Source: Phycomyces blakesleeanus NRRL 1555(-) (taxonomy: Eukaryota > Mucoromycota > Mucoromycetes > Mucorales > Phycomycetaceae). Taken from it: 64,000 nt of DNA. This document shows positions 1 to 10,600 of the stretch, one piece after another. The stretch is from the NCBI RefSeq assembly GCF_001638985.1, contig NW_017265164.1, forward strand, positions 62,001 through 126,000, written 5' to 3'. Numbering within the stretch: the stretch's first letter is position 1; each line of letters opens with the position of its first letter. The position numbers and the translations under genes are program-made. The notes under the pieces were generated by a model. The model was not told the origin of the DNA. It did not search any database and worked only from the letters and a program-made list of their open reading frames with translations.

Positions 1-1
1 C

Positions 2-955
2 GGTCAGAATTCCTTTGCAAACACTGCCCAACAAGTGGGTGGTGTTGGCATAGAGGTGGCTTCGGCCATAGAGACACGCTGGTACAGCGAAAACGCTCCC
101 TGGTTTGAGGAGATCCCTCAGTGTTCTGCGTTCGTCGGTGGTTTCTTTGCCTTCGTACAAGAAGAACCCATGGACTTTGTGTCTACTTTTGACGCTCCTT
201 TGGAGCAGATGATGACTGATGCAGATGAAGAAGATTTCGACTGCTCGATGAGTACTATCTCTGAGCCAGAGACTTCTGAAATGCTTGACGTCGAGTATGA
301 CGGTATCGTTGTTGCGGGCGTCTCCACAGCCTGCTGGTACAACATCCATGACGAACTAGCGATGGTTCCAGAGGACTTGTGTGGCGACAGTCTGATGGAT
401 CTCGCCGTTGAGGTAGTTCCAGGGATCGAGGGCATCCTTGATCACTACCGAGACGATTGCCTCATGTACTGGGATGAAAGCCTAGTCCCAAAAGGCTCTG
501 CCATCATGATGGCTACCATGTTTCCTGATTCTGGTGTGGCTGGCTCTTTCCCACTAGATCAGGCAAACATGACCAACAAAGGCGCGACTTGTGTCCCACA
601 GCAAGTTGCAGAAGATCTCGTGTGGAGCCCAGAGAAGGAACCAAGAGTACCATCTTCCCCTCTTCTCCCCGGATCTGATTCTGGTGCTGACCTTCCTGGT
701 CAATCTGGCGTGTCCTTGCCAGAGGTTGAGGCACCAGAGCCTCCCACAATTCCTGGTGTTGTGGTGTGGCTGACTACCGCTCCCGAGAGTCCAGTAAAAG
801 TCCTAGAAGAAGAAGATAAAGAAGATGACGATGATGATGAAGAGGACTCGGATGAGGGATATGAAGATGACGATGAGGGCGTCACCCTGCAAGACTCGGC
901 GTTGGCAGATCTCCTTGCTGAGTTAGAAGAGAGTGACTTTGACGATGAAGCATGA
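2..955 (+). CDS. Acidic protein of unknown function, 5' end outside the window
   Basis: An open frame runs from base 2 to a TGA at 953-955, at least 317 codons. It has no stop at the left edge, so the start lies outside the window; the GTG at 35 has no special claim to be the start. The protein is rich in Asp, Glu, Ser, Pro and Val. A very acidic stretch (DDDDDEEDSDEG type) lies near the C-terminus at about 790-880, and the last residues are also acidic. I see no known domain, signal peptide or membrane segment. The region has higher GC and more even codon use than the DNA downstream, which supports real coding. It could be a cellular gene or the end of a large mobile-element protein; the sequence does not decide. 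Confidence 0.5.
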   Translation, partial: GQNSFANTAQQVGGVGIEVASAIETRWYSENAPWFEEIPQCSAFVGGFFAFVQEEPMDFVSTFDAPLEQMMTDADEEDFDCSMSTISEPETSEMLDVEYDGIVVAGVSTACWYNIHDELAMVPEDLCGDSLMDLAVEVVPGIEGILDHYRDDCLMYWDESLVPKGSAIMMATMFPDSGVAGSFPLDQANMTNKGATCVPQQVAEDLVWSPEKEPRVPSSPLLPGSDSGADLPGQSGVSLPEVEAPEPPTIPGVVVWLTTAPESPVKVLEEEDKEDDDDDEEDSDEGYEDDDEGVTLQDSALADLLAELEESDFDDEA

Positions 956-1417
956 GATGCCGGGGTCAGCAGGCGGTAGTCAGGTTCCCCTTTACGTTCG
1001 GTTCCAATTGCTCGCATATTCAAAGGTCTGGCTAATCATTCTTTTTCAAGTTTGACGCCATGGTCCGCTTGCTTGTTTGGTTCCGAGTCCAAAGTCTTTG
1101 GATAGTAGAGGGAAGGTAGACGTGGAGTTGTCTATACCGATGTATGCAGAGCAGGTGTAGGCTGAGTTGTGGCTCCTTGCACTTGCTGTTAATCACTGTC
1201 TGCATATATTTGAAAGTGGTGGTAGCGACCCTCTGGCTCTCAAAAAGGTAACATTTTGGTTTATACTTTTACTATTATGTTTATTATTTATATACATTGA
1301 AAACTTATTGACTCTAATTTTTTAAAAAAATAGTTTCTGGTTGGTAGAAAAGTTTTTGATTTCCACCTCCCAAGACTATGATCGAGTTCTTGGGCTTTTG
1401 TTTTCTCTCTTTTGTTT
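956..1417. other. Intergenic, no gene seen
   Basis: This is the 3' flank of the acidic-protein gene. GC falls from about 1200 onward. No open frame, RNA or repeat is recognised. Confidence 0.6.
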
Positions 1418-1800
1418 GCAGACATTCGGCATCTATGTATCTGGACTTTGTTTGTCAGTGTTTCTGATCGTTTCTTGCAAGCATTTGACTGTCATGTATC
1501 TGAAGCTTGCTTGCCTGTATTTCTGGCTGCTGTTTGCAGTAATTTGACAGCTGTGTATCCGGACTCTATCTGTCTGTGTTTCTGGTTGTTGCTCGCAAGC
1601 ATTTGGCTGCTGTGTATACAAACTTTGTCTGCCTGGATTTCTGGTTGTTGTTAGCAGGCGCTTGACTATAATATATCTGGACTTAATTTGTCTGCTGTTC
1701 TGTCCGTTGCTCTATCTGTTGTTCCGGTTGCTCTTCTAGTTGTTGTTTTTGTTGTTGTTCTCAAAAATATGACTGCCGCATATATCTGGGGTTTGCCTGC
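1418..1800. repeat. 59-bp degenerate tandem repeat
   Basis: Diverged copies of a unit begin with a gcaagcatttgact-like core, followed by a tgtatctgg-like core and a pyrimidine-rich tract. The phase marker gca occurs at 1418, 1477, 1536, 1595 and 1654, an exact 59-bp spacing. A further, more diverged copy appears near 1760-1800. Open frames across it (1341-1547 and 1412-1654) are by-products, because 59 is not a multiple of three and the frame changes at each unit. Confidence 0.85.
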
Positions 1801-3842
1801 GTTTGTTTCCAGCTGCTACTGCTATTAGACAACTGAATATCGGGTCTTTGGATTTCTCCATTTGGGATTCTCATTTTTATTATTAAGCGCCTTAACGTCA
1901 TATTGCTGCAATACCCATTTTTATGAATTACATCGTCTAATTAGTCCGCTTTACCCTGAGTCTGGGTTTTGATCTTGATAACACATGCCAGAATCTTAAG
2001 CTATGGAGCTGGACGGTCAAGTTCTCTGGTAGTCATCCATCCTATTTGTTCAAAATTGGTGAAACCAGACTTCTTGGAGAAATGTTATTCAAGTTCTTGG
2101 TCTGCCTTTGGTTTCTATCCAGTTGACTAGGCAAAGTTGCTAGACAGATTTTCCAAAGTCTATAGATTTTTTTTGGTTCCACAATGGATTCTACAGCCAT
2201 CAATATGTAGTTCCTCAAGATATTTAGTTGGCGGGCTTATGATATCTGGCATGGAAATTCCGAGCCGATTTCCAACAAGCAATACGGCCAATTAGTCAAG
2301 CGTGTGATGCTAAAGAATATCCCAAATTTACAGCACATGCCAATTGCAAGCCTAAAGAATCACATTTACTTGAGATGTTAACTACTTAGGACGTGCTTCA
2401 GGCAACACAAGCTTGGCTTTCTTTAATTATTATTGAAATTACAATATATAGGAGGTGCTATGCAAGTAAGATACATACTCCCAAGTGGATAGGATATCAA
2501 GGATTTCATCGATAACTACGAGTAGTTCTCAACAACCGTGCTTTGAATACATGCCGGTCTTTTTTGGGGTGTCCGCAAGCTGAACTGATATGTTAAATTA
2601 CGCTTTGATTAATTGGGCCAGCTGGGTAATACTCGGAGCTGTCAAGGAGAGTAGGTTAAAGCAAACAATAGCAACAATGGGCGCACAAGGACAAACGACC
2701 CACGTCCAGGACCTTACTACGTGCACCAATGGTTGACAATGAGAAGCAAGTTTCAATTGAAGGGTCATATTAAAAGACAAATACAAACAAGCTACCAAGA
2801 CAAAGCTTAAAGAGGGTAGAACCAGTCAAGCAAGGAGCCAATATTAGACTGGTTCTAAAAGGCAAAAAACAAAAGTGAATTTATATACATATATATGTGA
2901 AAAAAAGAAAACAGAAAAGAACAAAAAAAAGAACAAAAAACAGAGAAATTATCAAAGTTGGAATTGGATGATAGCAACACAAAGACGCAGAGTTTACTGA
3001 TACTTCCCAATACAAGTCACCAAGAAAATCAAGCAAATTACATGCTGTTCAAGTTACCTTGTGGCCGCTGTCTCTGACTCAAATTTAAAAAAATTGCATT
3101 AGGCCGTATCTACAAAAATCTATGAAAACTCAGTCCAGAAGTAAACTCTTACCACAAGAAAGCAGTTACAGCAATATATCCAGTCATCAAGTATTCAAAT
3201 AATCAAGTCAATTGTGTCAAACTATCAAAAGTGCACCATCAAATTACACAGCTCAAAATCGTACCATCTTTTTGGGCTGGTAAAAAGGATCCCAAGAACA
3301 TTGACTAGGTCATCAGTTGCATCAATTATGAATTTCATACCTTGGTCGAAGGCCATAGTCTTAAACATCAAAAAAGGTTTTGGCAATCCCCGAATGAATT
3401 CTACAGACAGTCATGTGGTACCAGTAGATCAATTACAAGCCTCCATTAGCAAGCAAGAAAATCACCATGAAAGAACAATTGGGACACAATAGCAGCAATA
3501 CAGCTATTCAAAGGGATCGTGCTCTCAGGGCTTACTCTGAAAGACAATACAAAACGGGGCTGGGTCTATTCCAGTCTGGCATCTCAAAAAAATATTACAC
3601 TGTTAACTATAGTACCAAATATCTTAGAATTAATAATATGAATTTCGCAGTTGTATAGTATAGAGTTCTGTGCTTTGTCCAAGTCCAAGAAGGGGGAGGG
3701 GGGTCCAGTTTCCAGCCCAATTTCTAGTAGAAAAAAAATAAAAAATATCAAAAGCAGAAACAGAAACAAAACCAAAGCAATGTCAATGTCAAAAACAAAA
3801 ACAATTTGTTCTCTAACGAAGCCTTTATATCCAATCGAGCAT
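1801..3842. other. Gene-poor spacer
   Basis: Short open frames only (for example 3214-3492) with no recognisable product. Bases 2160-2230 and 3370-3440 look weakly alike (a ttttggttcc/ttttggcaat stretch, then attctacag), which may mark a very old duplication. No gene can be supported. Confidence 0.5.
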
Positions 3843-4572
3843 GGGGGTATTCTCTTCCAAAATCTGTGTTGACTCAAGTCACAATATGTCTTTTTACAAA
3901 CTATCTCTTGGCTCAAAACTGAAGGTGTCTTTTTACGAAGTCTCTCTTCACTCAAATCAAAAGGTGTTCTTTCGCAAAATCTCTCTCGCCTACAATCTAA
4001 AGGCGTCCCTTTTTCAAAGTCTCTCTCAGCTCAAATTCAAGGGCGTCTTTTAACAAAGTCTCTCTTGGCTTAAACCTGATAATATCTTTATCAATTCTCT
4101 TAACTCAAATCAGAAGGTGTTTTCTACCAAATATCTATCCAGTCAAATCTAAAGGCGTTCTTTTACAGTCTCTCTCTACTCATATCCAAAGATGTCTTTT
4201 TCAAAGTATATATCCACTCATATTTGAAGGCATTATTTCCAAAGTTTCTTTGGGCTCAAATCAGAAGGTGGCCTTTTACCAAGTATCTGTCCATTCAAAT
4301 GAAAAGGTGTTCTTTCACAAAATCTCTCTTGCCTCCAATCTAAAGGCGTTCCTTTCCAAAGTCTCTCTCAACTCAAATCTAAAGGTGTTCTTTAGCAAAG
4401 TCTCTCTCAACTCAAATCGAAAGGTGTTCTTTTACCAAATATCTATTCAGTCAAATTTGGTGATATTTTATAAAGTCTCTCTTCACCAAAATCCGAAGGT
4501 TTCTTTTTCCAAAGTTTTTATCAACTCAGATCTAAAAACGCTCTTTGACAAAGTCATTCTCAGTATCTATGG
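3843..4572. repeat. 39-bp minisatellite, about 18 copies
   Basis: Diverged tandem copies share a core like aaaggtgttcttttacaaag followed by tctctctcaactcaaatct. Adjacent units at 4381-4419 and 4420-4458 are each 39 bp. Because 39 is 13 codons, the array gives two repetitive open frames (3841-4053 and 4250-4699) with a 13-residue period of the form KVFFxKVSLxSNL. The frames are broken between about 4053 and 4250 and have no gene-like flanks, so I annotate a DNA repeat and not a protein gene. Confidence 0.85.
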
Positions 4573-5680
4573 TCATAAATATTATACAAATCATATCAAA
4601 TCAATCCAATTCAAGACACATCATAACAATCCAAATCAAGCCAAAAAATATCAATACACATCATATCATATCATATCATATCATATAAAAAAAAAATAAG
4701 AAAAATTATACTCTAGAATAGAATATTATATCAAGTTAAATCAAATCAAAGCAAGAAAAAACAAATTATAAAAAAAAAGTAAAAAAGCAAAAAAAAAACT
4801 AAAAAGTAATCAATGGAATGGACTGGCATTGGACTTCCCCCCTCTGGATCTGGACAAGGCACGAAGAAGAAATATACTAGCTAGTAAAATATGATGCTGA
4901 CCTGCGACAGCATATACTGGGATTTGGACCATCCCAGATTATATATTTATATTTTAGAGTAGATCAAATTTTCAGATTATTATTTGTATTGCTGTGAATA
5001 AATCATCAAGTTCTTTGATAGTCTAGCTAGAATATTGTACTATTAATGTAAACAACATAGTTAACGTCAATCAAAACCTGCTTTATATTGGCTGTATAAG
5101 TATAAGAATCTATTTTGTATTCTGTATTTATTAAACACTTCTCTGCTATATTTTAATTAATTTCTTGAATCTTTACTTATAACCAGCATTTATATAATGT
5201 TTTAAACACATATATAAGACATTTATGCTCTCATTGGGTGAAAATAGCTTTCTTTTTCTCAAATAAGGAGTATTAATCGAAATATTTACAGTGGTTTCTC
5301 AATAATTTCAAGGCTACTAGAAAAGCTTCTGAAAGCATAAGTAATGAATCGCAGACCTCTCTTAATAAAGTCTCGTATCATCTCGTATAATATATATATA
5401 CTAGCTTAGAGCTAGTACATGTGTTTTATTAAAAGAAAATTCAATTTGCTTTAGATAAAGATATACCGCTTCTATATGCCTTTTAACCAGCTAAATATAT
5501 ATTTAGAGCTCTAAAGCAATCCCAAGAGATATGTAAATATTATATCAATATATGGTGTATTTCATTTGAAAGTTTAATATTGAGTATAAAATCTGTTATT
5601 TTTCCAAGTTATCTTATTACGTCGGAAACTAATATATTGCATATATAATAATTTCTTGAAGAGCACAAACCAAAAATTGT
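4573..5680. other. AT-rich spacer with a small pentanucleotide repeat
   Basis: A tcata pentamer repeat lies at about 4661-4685. The rest is AT-rich without a supportable gene. A tacagtggtttctcaataat string at about 5289 resembles the terminal sequence of many Tc1/mariner elements and may be one end of the decayed element whose transposase trace lies at 5690-5790; no matching right end was found. Confidence 0.4.
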
Positions 5681-5689
5681 ATATACATT

Positions 5690-5790
5690 GGCTTTAACCT
5701 TCTAGCCCTCATATCATGTTCCACGTATGCCAAAATATTCTCTATTAGACTCAGATCAGGGCTGTCTATAGGCTATTTCTTAAAAAGAAA
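5690..5790 (-). pseudogene. Relic of a Tc1-type transposase
   Basis: The plus strand reads attctctattagactcagat followed by cagggctgtctatagg. It lines up with the antisense of the SPDLSPIEN region of the intact Tc1 elements in this window (compare 33785-33830: ttctcaataggactgagatc then tgggctattcgg). This is the region around the third catalytic residue. Surrounding bases to about 6500 are probably the rest of the same decayed element, but I cannot trace them. It differs from the 29.7- and 33.4-kb copies, so it is an older insertion or another subfamily. Confidence 0.5.
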
Positions 5791-6719
5791 CGTTTACATT
5801 ATTTTTATATTATTTTATCAACACATCTTGATAACATAGTAATTTATTCTCTTAGAAAACAAACTTGACATTTTCACTTTGCCTAATACTTCAAGAGTAA
5901 GAACGTGAGGTTACAGTAAAAGAGTATTATGTACTTTTGCTGATTCGATGTACAATTATCAGTTCCAAGCTTTTTCACAAATCTAGCCTGAACTTACAAC
6001 CAGATCAGCATTTAACTTCCGCTTAACTCATATTCCTGGGAACAAATACATTATCCTGAATATATGTTTTAAAATGCACCATATACACTCATACATTGCT
6101 TTAGAATAGTTTATGAATCTGGACCCACCGATTCAGATTACCCGATTTCAAAGCTGATTGTAATAACAAGCAAGACTTTCAAGTGTTAACCTGTTTACAA
6201 TATACATGCTTTTTTACGCAACAGACTTCTTTGCGGCAACACAAGATCATATACCATTTTTTTTAAAAAAAATAATTGCAAAGAGTTTCCCTCCTGATTG
6301 ATCCATATGAAGATTTATTGATTACATCTATAAAAACATATAATGTTGTGAGTCGATCATTGTGCACAATGTTTTTCAAAGATCTCAAGTCATGATCATT
6401 CAATTAAGCAGGTCTTTTGATTTTTTTTGCTAAGAGCAGTCCATGTTCTATTCACTCTTTTAATAATTGCTATTACTGTTGTGTATCAGAGATTATATTT
6501 GCATGTAGCCTTTAACACAGAAATGGCAAATTCATTCGGATCACTAATATTGTCTTTCACATAATCTGAATATTTAGGATATTTTTTATATGTTTGTTTA
6601 ATGATTTTAAAAAATGAGCATATTTGATTAAGAATACAAGTAAAAAACAACAATGGGTAATGTTTTTCTCAAATTATTCTTTTTTGTAATATTTCTATAT
6701 TAGCTCTATATCAATGTAT

Positions 6720-7205
6720 GTATATATATAAGACAGGCTGTATTGGATTATGCGATAAAGCAGTCAAAACGATTGTCAGAAAAAGAGAATATATGTCGAT
6801 TTCCTCTAACAGCTCCTTAGCTCAGATATTTGCAGTCGCCAGCTTGTTCTCTTGAGAGAAATTTAGAAGTAATATACGAAGATCGTCTCTATTGCTTTCA
6901 TCTTTTGATGCTTTCATTAATATCTTGATAGTTAATTATATAAGGTAGTCTGAAAGATATTGAAATAGAATATGCCTCTGAATAATCAGTGATTAATAAG
7001 AGAGAGGAACAGAGATGTAAATAGTTCAAAATTTTCGGGACTCATTATTCCAATTCTTATAATTTCAATGGATATATGTTCCATCTATAATAATTACGCT
7101 CTTAATAAGAGCACAACTTGTTCAATTTGTTTATAGAATTGATATAAGAAAGGTTATGAAAGATATGATACGCTTGGGCTGGCTGGAAGTTTGAAACCAC
7201 ATCAA
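6720..7205. repeat. Dispersed repeat, direct partner at 41100-41440
   Basis: Three blocks occur in the same order in both places: around 6745-6785 and 41120-41175; 6780-6860 and 41165-41255 (both with tatat, a tcgattt/tgatct core and agcttg before tcttgagagaa/tcttgagaaag); and 7155-7195 and 41395-41430 (a gatatgatacgcttggg-like string). The blocks are diverged and spaced differently. Neither copy has an intact frame; a short basic coding stretch may underlie the first block. Nature unknown. Confidence 0.6.
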
Positions 7206-8419
7206 ATGTACTATTATTATGACAGTATTTCTTCAAGTGAACACACTACCATTGTCAAAAAATATTTAAAAAAAAATATGGTTTACACACTACACACCCA
7301 TTTTTCTTCTGTCTTTCACTTCAATCAAATCAACTCACTTCTGTCTCACCCTACTTACATATCATATTAATCTTAGTATAGTGTTACTCCATGCAACTAG
7401 TATAGTCAAAGCTTGGTTAAGTAACATTTTCTTGAGTCTTTTTATTTGCAGCCTCATAGCACAAATATGTAATATCACCAAGAAACATAAGCTAAATAAG
7501 AGAAAAAATTCATTTGGCATAGTAATAGTAATATGCTTGCATTCTCCCAAGTGTATTAATAACTTTAGCTTTGACTGTAAGTAATTAACTACATGACATT
7601 GCCTAATTGCATACATGAGATGAAGAAGAATTACGAAGGGGCCACTATACTATTTTCTTTAAATAAATTTAACTTTTTTCTTTTTTTTTCTTTCTTTCAA
7701 AAACTATATATTTGAATTTATGTGTTTTCAGACGAGGGTTTGAGACATGCTATGTTGGTTTGTGCGGTATAAGGGTTGGTAAAAAAAAGGTACAAACAAA
7801 AAAGGGGTGGTCAGATCAACAACTCATAGATTTTGCACCAAATAGCGGTGCTCTTCAGATCAAGAACCAGGGGAATTTAGGATTAAACAGTTTTTTTTTG
7901 AAATAAGTTAATAGAAGGTCATTGTGATAATTTAATAATTTTAATAATAGTATTGGGGGTAATTGAATATGGGTACTTGTGATAATTAGAACGGGAAGAT
8001 AAAACTATGGAAAGAAATTTGATATGAGCAAGTCATGAAGGGAGTAAAAATAAGGAGATACTTAAGATAGAATATATTTGGAAGCTTGTTAGACTGTTAC
8101 TCGCGTTGACCAGATATGAATATATCAAATGAGTGTGGCTAAAAACCGATCTTGTCCGAAACCGACTGTGTAAGATTGTTAGGTGAAAGAAGACCAACTA
8201 AAATAAAAAAGACAAAGAGGTTGTACTATTAGTTTCTCATAAACTGATAATCATGATGACCATTATTGGTACGAGTCTATATACATATACATATCTTGGT
8301 TGTAAAATAAGTTTTGACAAGATTTCAATACTGAATATTGTATTGAAAATTGATTTGTATACTTTTAAAGTATATCCGATATATCCCAAAAGTAAAAAAA
8401 ATAAAGATTTTTTTGTCAA
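7206..8419. other. AT-rich spacer
   Basis: No gene, RNA or clear repeat recognised. Small open frames at 7362-7616 and 7712-7906 show no family features. Confidence 0.5.
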
Positions 8420-9445
8420 GACCTGCGCTTGAAGGCCGATCCACTCAAGTTTACACCCAAGCTTCTCAACAACCCTCATTCCTGCCTACTCGGCATGGCA
8501 TCAAATTTACCATGACGGCAAAGTATCGGTGAAATGCTTTAATGCCAAACTGCTCGGGACAGGTGTCTGAGACACCCAAGTGAACAGCATAGCATTTACT
8601 TAGGCACCTTAACTTTGCTTCGGGTTCGTCCCTCATGTCCAGTTCTGTTTACCAGAGCGTGGGTTACAAGTGTCAAAGTCTAAGCAATGAGGGACTTGAA
8701 AAGCACAGGGATCATTTCAACAGGAAGCAGTAAAATACAGGCGATTGTACTGGGTAATCTGTCGATTCTGCTGGAATCTACCTGTATTACCTCACGTCCA
8801 GGTGCTCAACGAATTTAAAAAACTCTACGCATCCAGGTGATACACCCTTATACTTGCACCTTTCTGTGACAATCTTGACATGCCCCAAAGGACAAAATCT
8901 GGAGAGCCAATATCCAACGTCCTAAGAAAATAGCATAAAGCTACCTCTGCGTTCCTCAGTCTTCTCCATGTTATGTGCCGCACAACACAGAAAAAACTGA
9001 CGTGGATTTCATCCGGCTTTCGCCTTCATATGAGTGGCTCAGGAAGGTCTTTAACGTCCAGTATGCTCTACACTAAGAGCTACTTTCCCTTACGGTACTT
9101 GTGTTCAGTTGGTTTTTTATAAGTATATTTAGCCTTCGATGAAACTTTTCACCAGGATTAGGGAGTTTGTAAAACAACCCGACTCATCGGAAGCTACTTA
9201 ACACAAAGACAAGAACTCAAGACAAGGTGAGGGGATTGCACCCTCCAGTAACCTTTTCCAGGGAGTGAAGGCTACTGACTTGTTGGTATGCCTGGAAAAG
9301 CAGTTCACTAGTTCACAATCCAGAGCAGTCAAAAGACTACTCCGGTTCAAACATTGGAGCTTCTCCATCTCAAACAATAAAGTCCAAGACGGAATCCCTT
9401 TTGGTTTCTTTTCCACTGCAGTAAATGCAGGTAGAATCGCTCAAA
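8420..9445 (-). pseudogene. Decayed 28S rRNA, 5' third
   Basis: Read antisense, the segment keeps several strongly conserved fungal LSU landmarks. At 8602-8654 aggcaccttaactttgcttc is followed by cagttctgtttacc, the site of the common LR6 primer. At 9081-9107 is tactttcccttacggtactt. At 9120-9190 are tatatttagccttcgatga and aacaacccgactcatcgg. At 9391-9420 ggaatcccttttggtttctt precedes the position corresponding to the LSU 5' end. Bases that are near-invariant in working rRNA are changed (for example t for c in the LR6 site), and the distance from the LR6 site to the 5' end is about 790 bp, shorter than the roughly 1.1 kb expected. It is therefore a relic and not a working gene. The 5.8S trace sits just upstream on the same strand, so a genomic rDNA piece moved, not only an LSU transcript. 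Confidence 0.8.
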
Positions 9446-9493
9446 GTACGGACCAATTTTAGGCCATGGTACCTTGAGCGAACTCAATGACTA

Positions 9494-9540
9494 GACGCCA
9501 AAGAGTGCAGTGCGTTCAATAAAAAAACCAGAATCTCATA
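9494..9540 (-). pseudogene. Decayed 5.8S rRNA fragment
   Basis: The plus strand gccaaagagtgcagtgcgtt, then caat and later ccagaatctca, matches the antisense of the 5.8S stretch around the classical accaaagggcgcaatgtgcg landmark. About 50 bp separates it from the LSU 5' end, which would be a very short or collapsed ITS2. Order and strand agree with an rDNA unit. Confidence 0.65.
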
Positions 9541-9739
9541 TTAAGACAAGCCTTATAAATAAGGCGTCTACAATGAGCGAGTTGGAAAAGAGCCCGGAGA
9601 CTCACTGTTAAAGACCATGATATACACATTTTGCATGAAAATGTTTACGTATATTCCTTTTGATATATCGTGACCGATAGAATACGAGGTACTCAGTGAC
9701 CACTCCAAGAGTAGAGATATAAATAAAAATCGAGTATAA

Positions 9740-10600
9740 GGTTAATATACTTATTGTGTCAAAGTGTGTGCGCGTGTACGTTTACTTACCTAGCTGTTAA
9801 CTGCGAAGGGTGTAAAATACTGAGCTGGTTCTCGGTACACCTCTCCATAAGCATACTTTGAACACTATCAAGAGAATAAAGTAATATAAAAGTATAAAGT
9901 GAGTATGTTAATTGAGTCAAAGTATGTATATATTGACTTACCACTCAGTGGACCATACATGGTATGAAGGCACCATCAAAAGAATGGTGGTTAACAGCTA
10001 AACAGAACTAGAAACTGCAATAGAAAAAAAGAAAACATCAAATCATAGTTAGCGTGTTGATCGTGTCAAAGTATGTGTGTATGTACGCGTTTACTTACCT
10101 AGTAAACAGCAGCGGAAGGCTTGAAAAGTACTTGTGCTAAAAAGCAAGACGGGACGGGACACTGGACACTGTGATAAAATAAAAGAAATATCGAATCATA
10201 GTTAGTGTATTGATCGTGTCAAATCGTGTGTGTGTTTGCTTACCTAGCAGATAACTGCATAGGGTTTAAAAAAGTACTTGTGCTTAAAAGCAAAACGGCA
10301 CTGGACACTGGACACTGTGATGAAAGAAATAAAACATCAAATCATAGTTAGTGTGGTGATCGTGTTAAAGCATCTGTGTGTGTATTTACTTACCTGGTAC
10401 ATGAACTTAACGTGAAGGACCTCTCCGTGGCTACAGTGGAATGGAAGCTGGACATAGAAGACAAAAAAAAACATGCGCAAGAAAAAACTGTGCTGTAGTT
10501 AGTATATTGACCGTGTCAAAATTTGTATGTGTCTGTATAATACTTTACCTGCTATTAGACTGGACATCGGCTTTGGAACTTAGCTAGAAACCGCATCTGG
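9740..10600 (-). repeat. Tandem exon-intron-like array, ~150-bp period
   Basis: About six diverged units share the plus-strand core gttagtgtattgatcgtgtc, at about 9741, 9908, 10048, 10201, 10347 and 10498. Read on the minus strand, each unit is a standard intron: donor GTAAGTAAAC or a close variant, a CTAAC branch-site-like motif in four of five, a pyrimidine-rich tail and CAG or TAG. Inferred introns are 10448-10548, 10315-10393, 10169-10243, 10015-10098 and 9865-9941 (75-101 bp). They leave exon-like segments 10394-10447 (54), 10244-10314 (71), 10099-10168 (70), 9942-10014 (73) and 9790-9864 (75). Segments two and three are clearly homologous (both start TGTCCAGTGTCC and contain AGCACAAGTACTTTT). 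Some segments are open in one frame but others carry stops, so coding is not shown. It could be a non-coding multi-exon transcript, a decayed gene with duplicated exons, or an array of repeat-born introns. Confidence 0.6.

Noticed and set aside
700..1023. Minus-strand Ser-rich frame over the acidic-protein gene
   Set aside because: It is the antisense of Asp/Glu codons (gaa/gat to ttc/atc, tcg), a shadow of the plus-strand gene.
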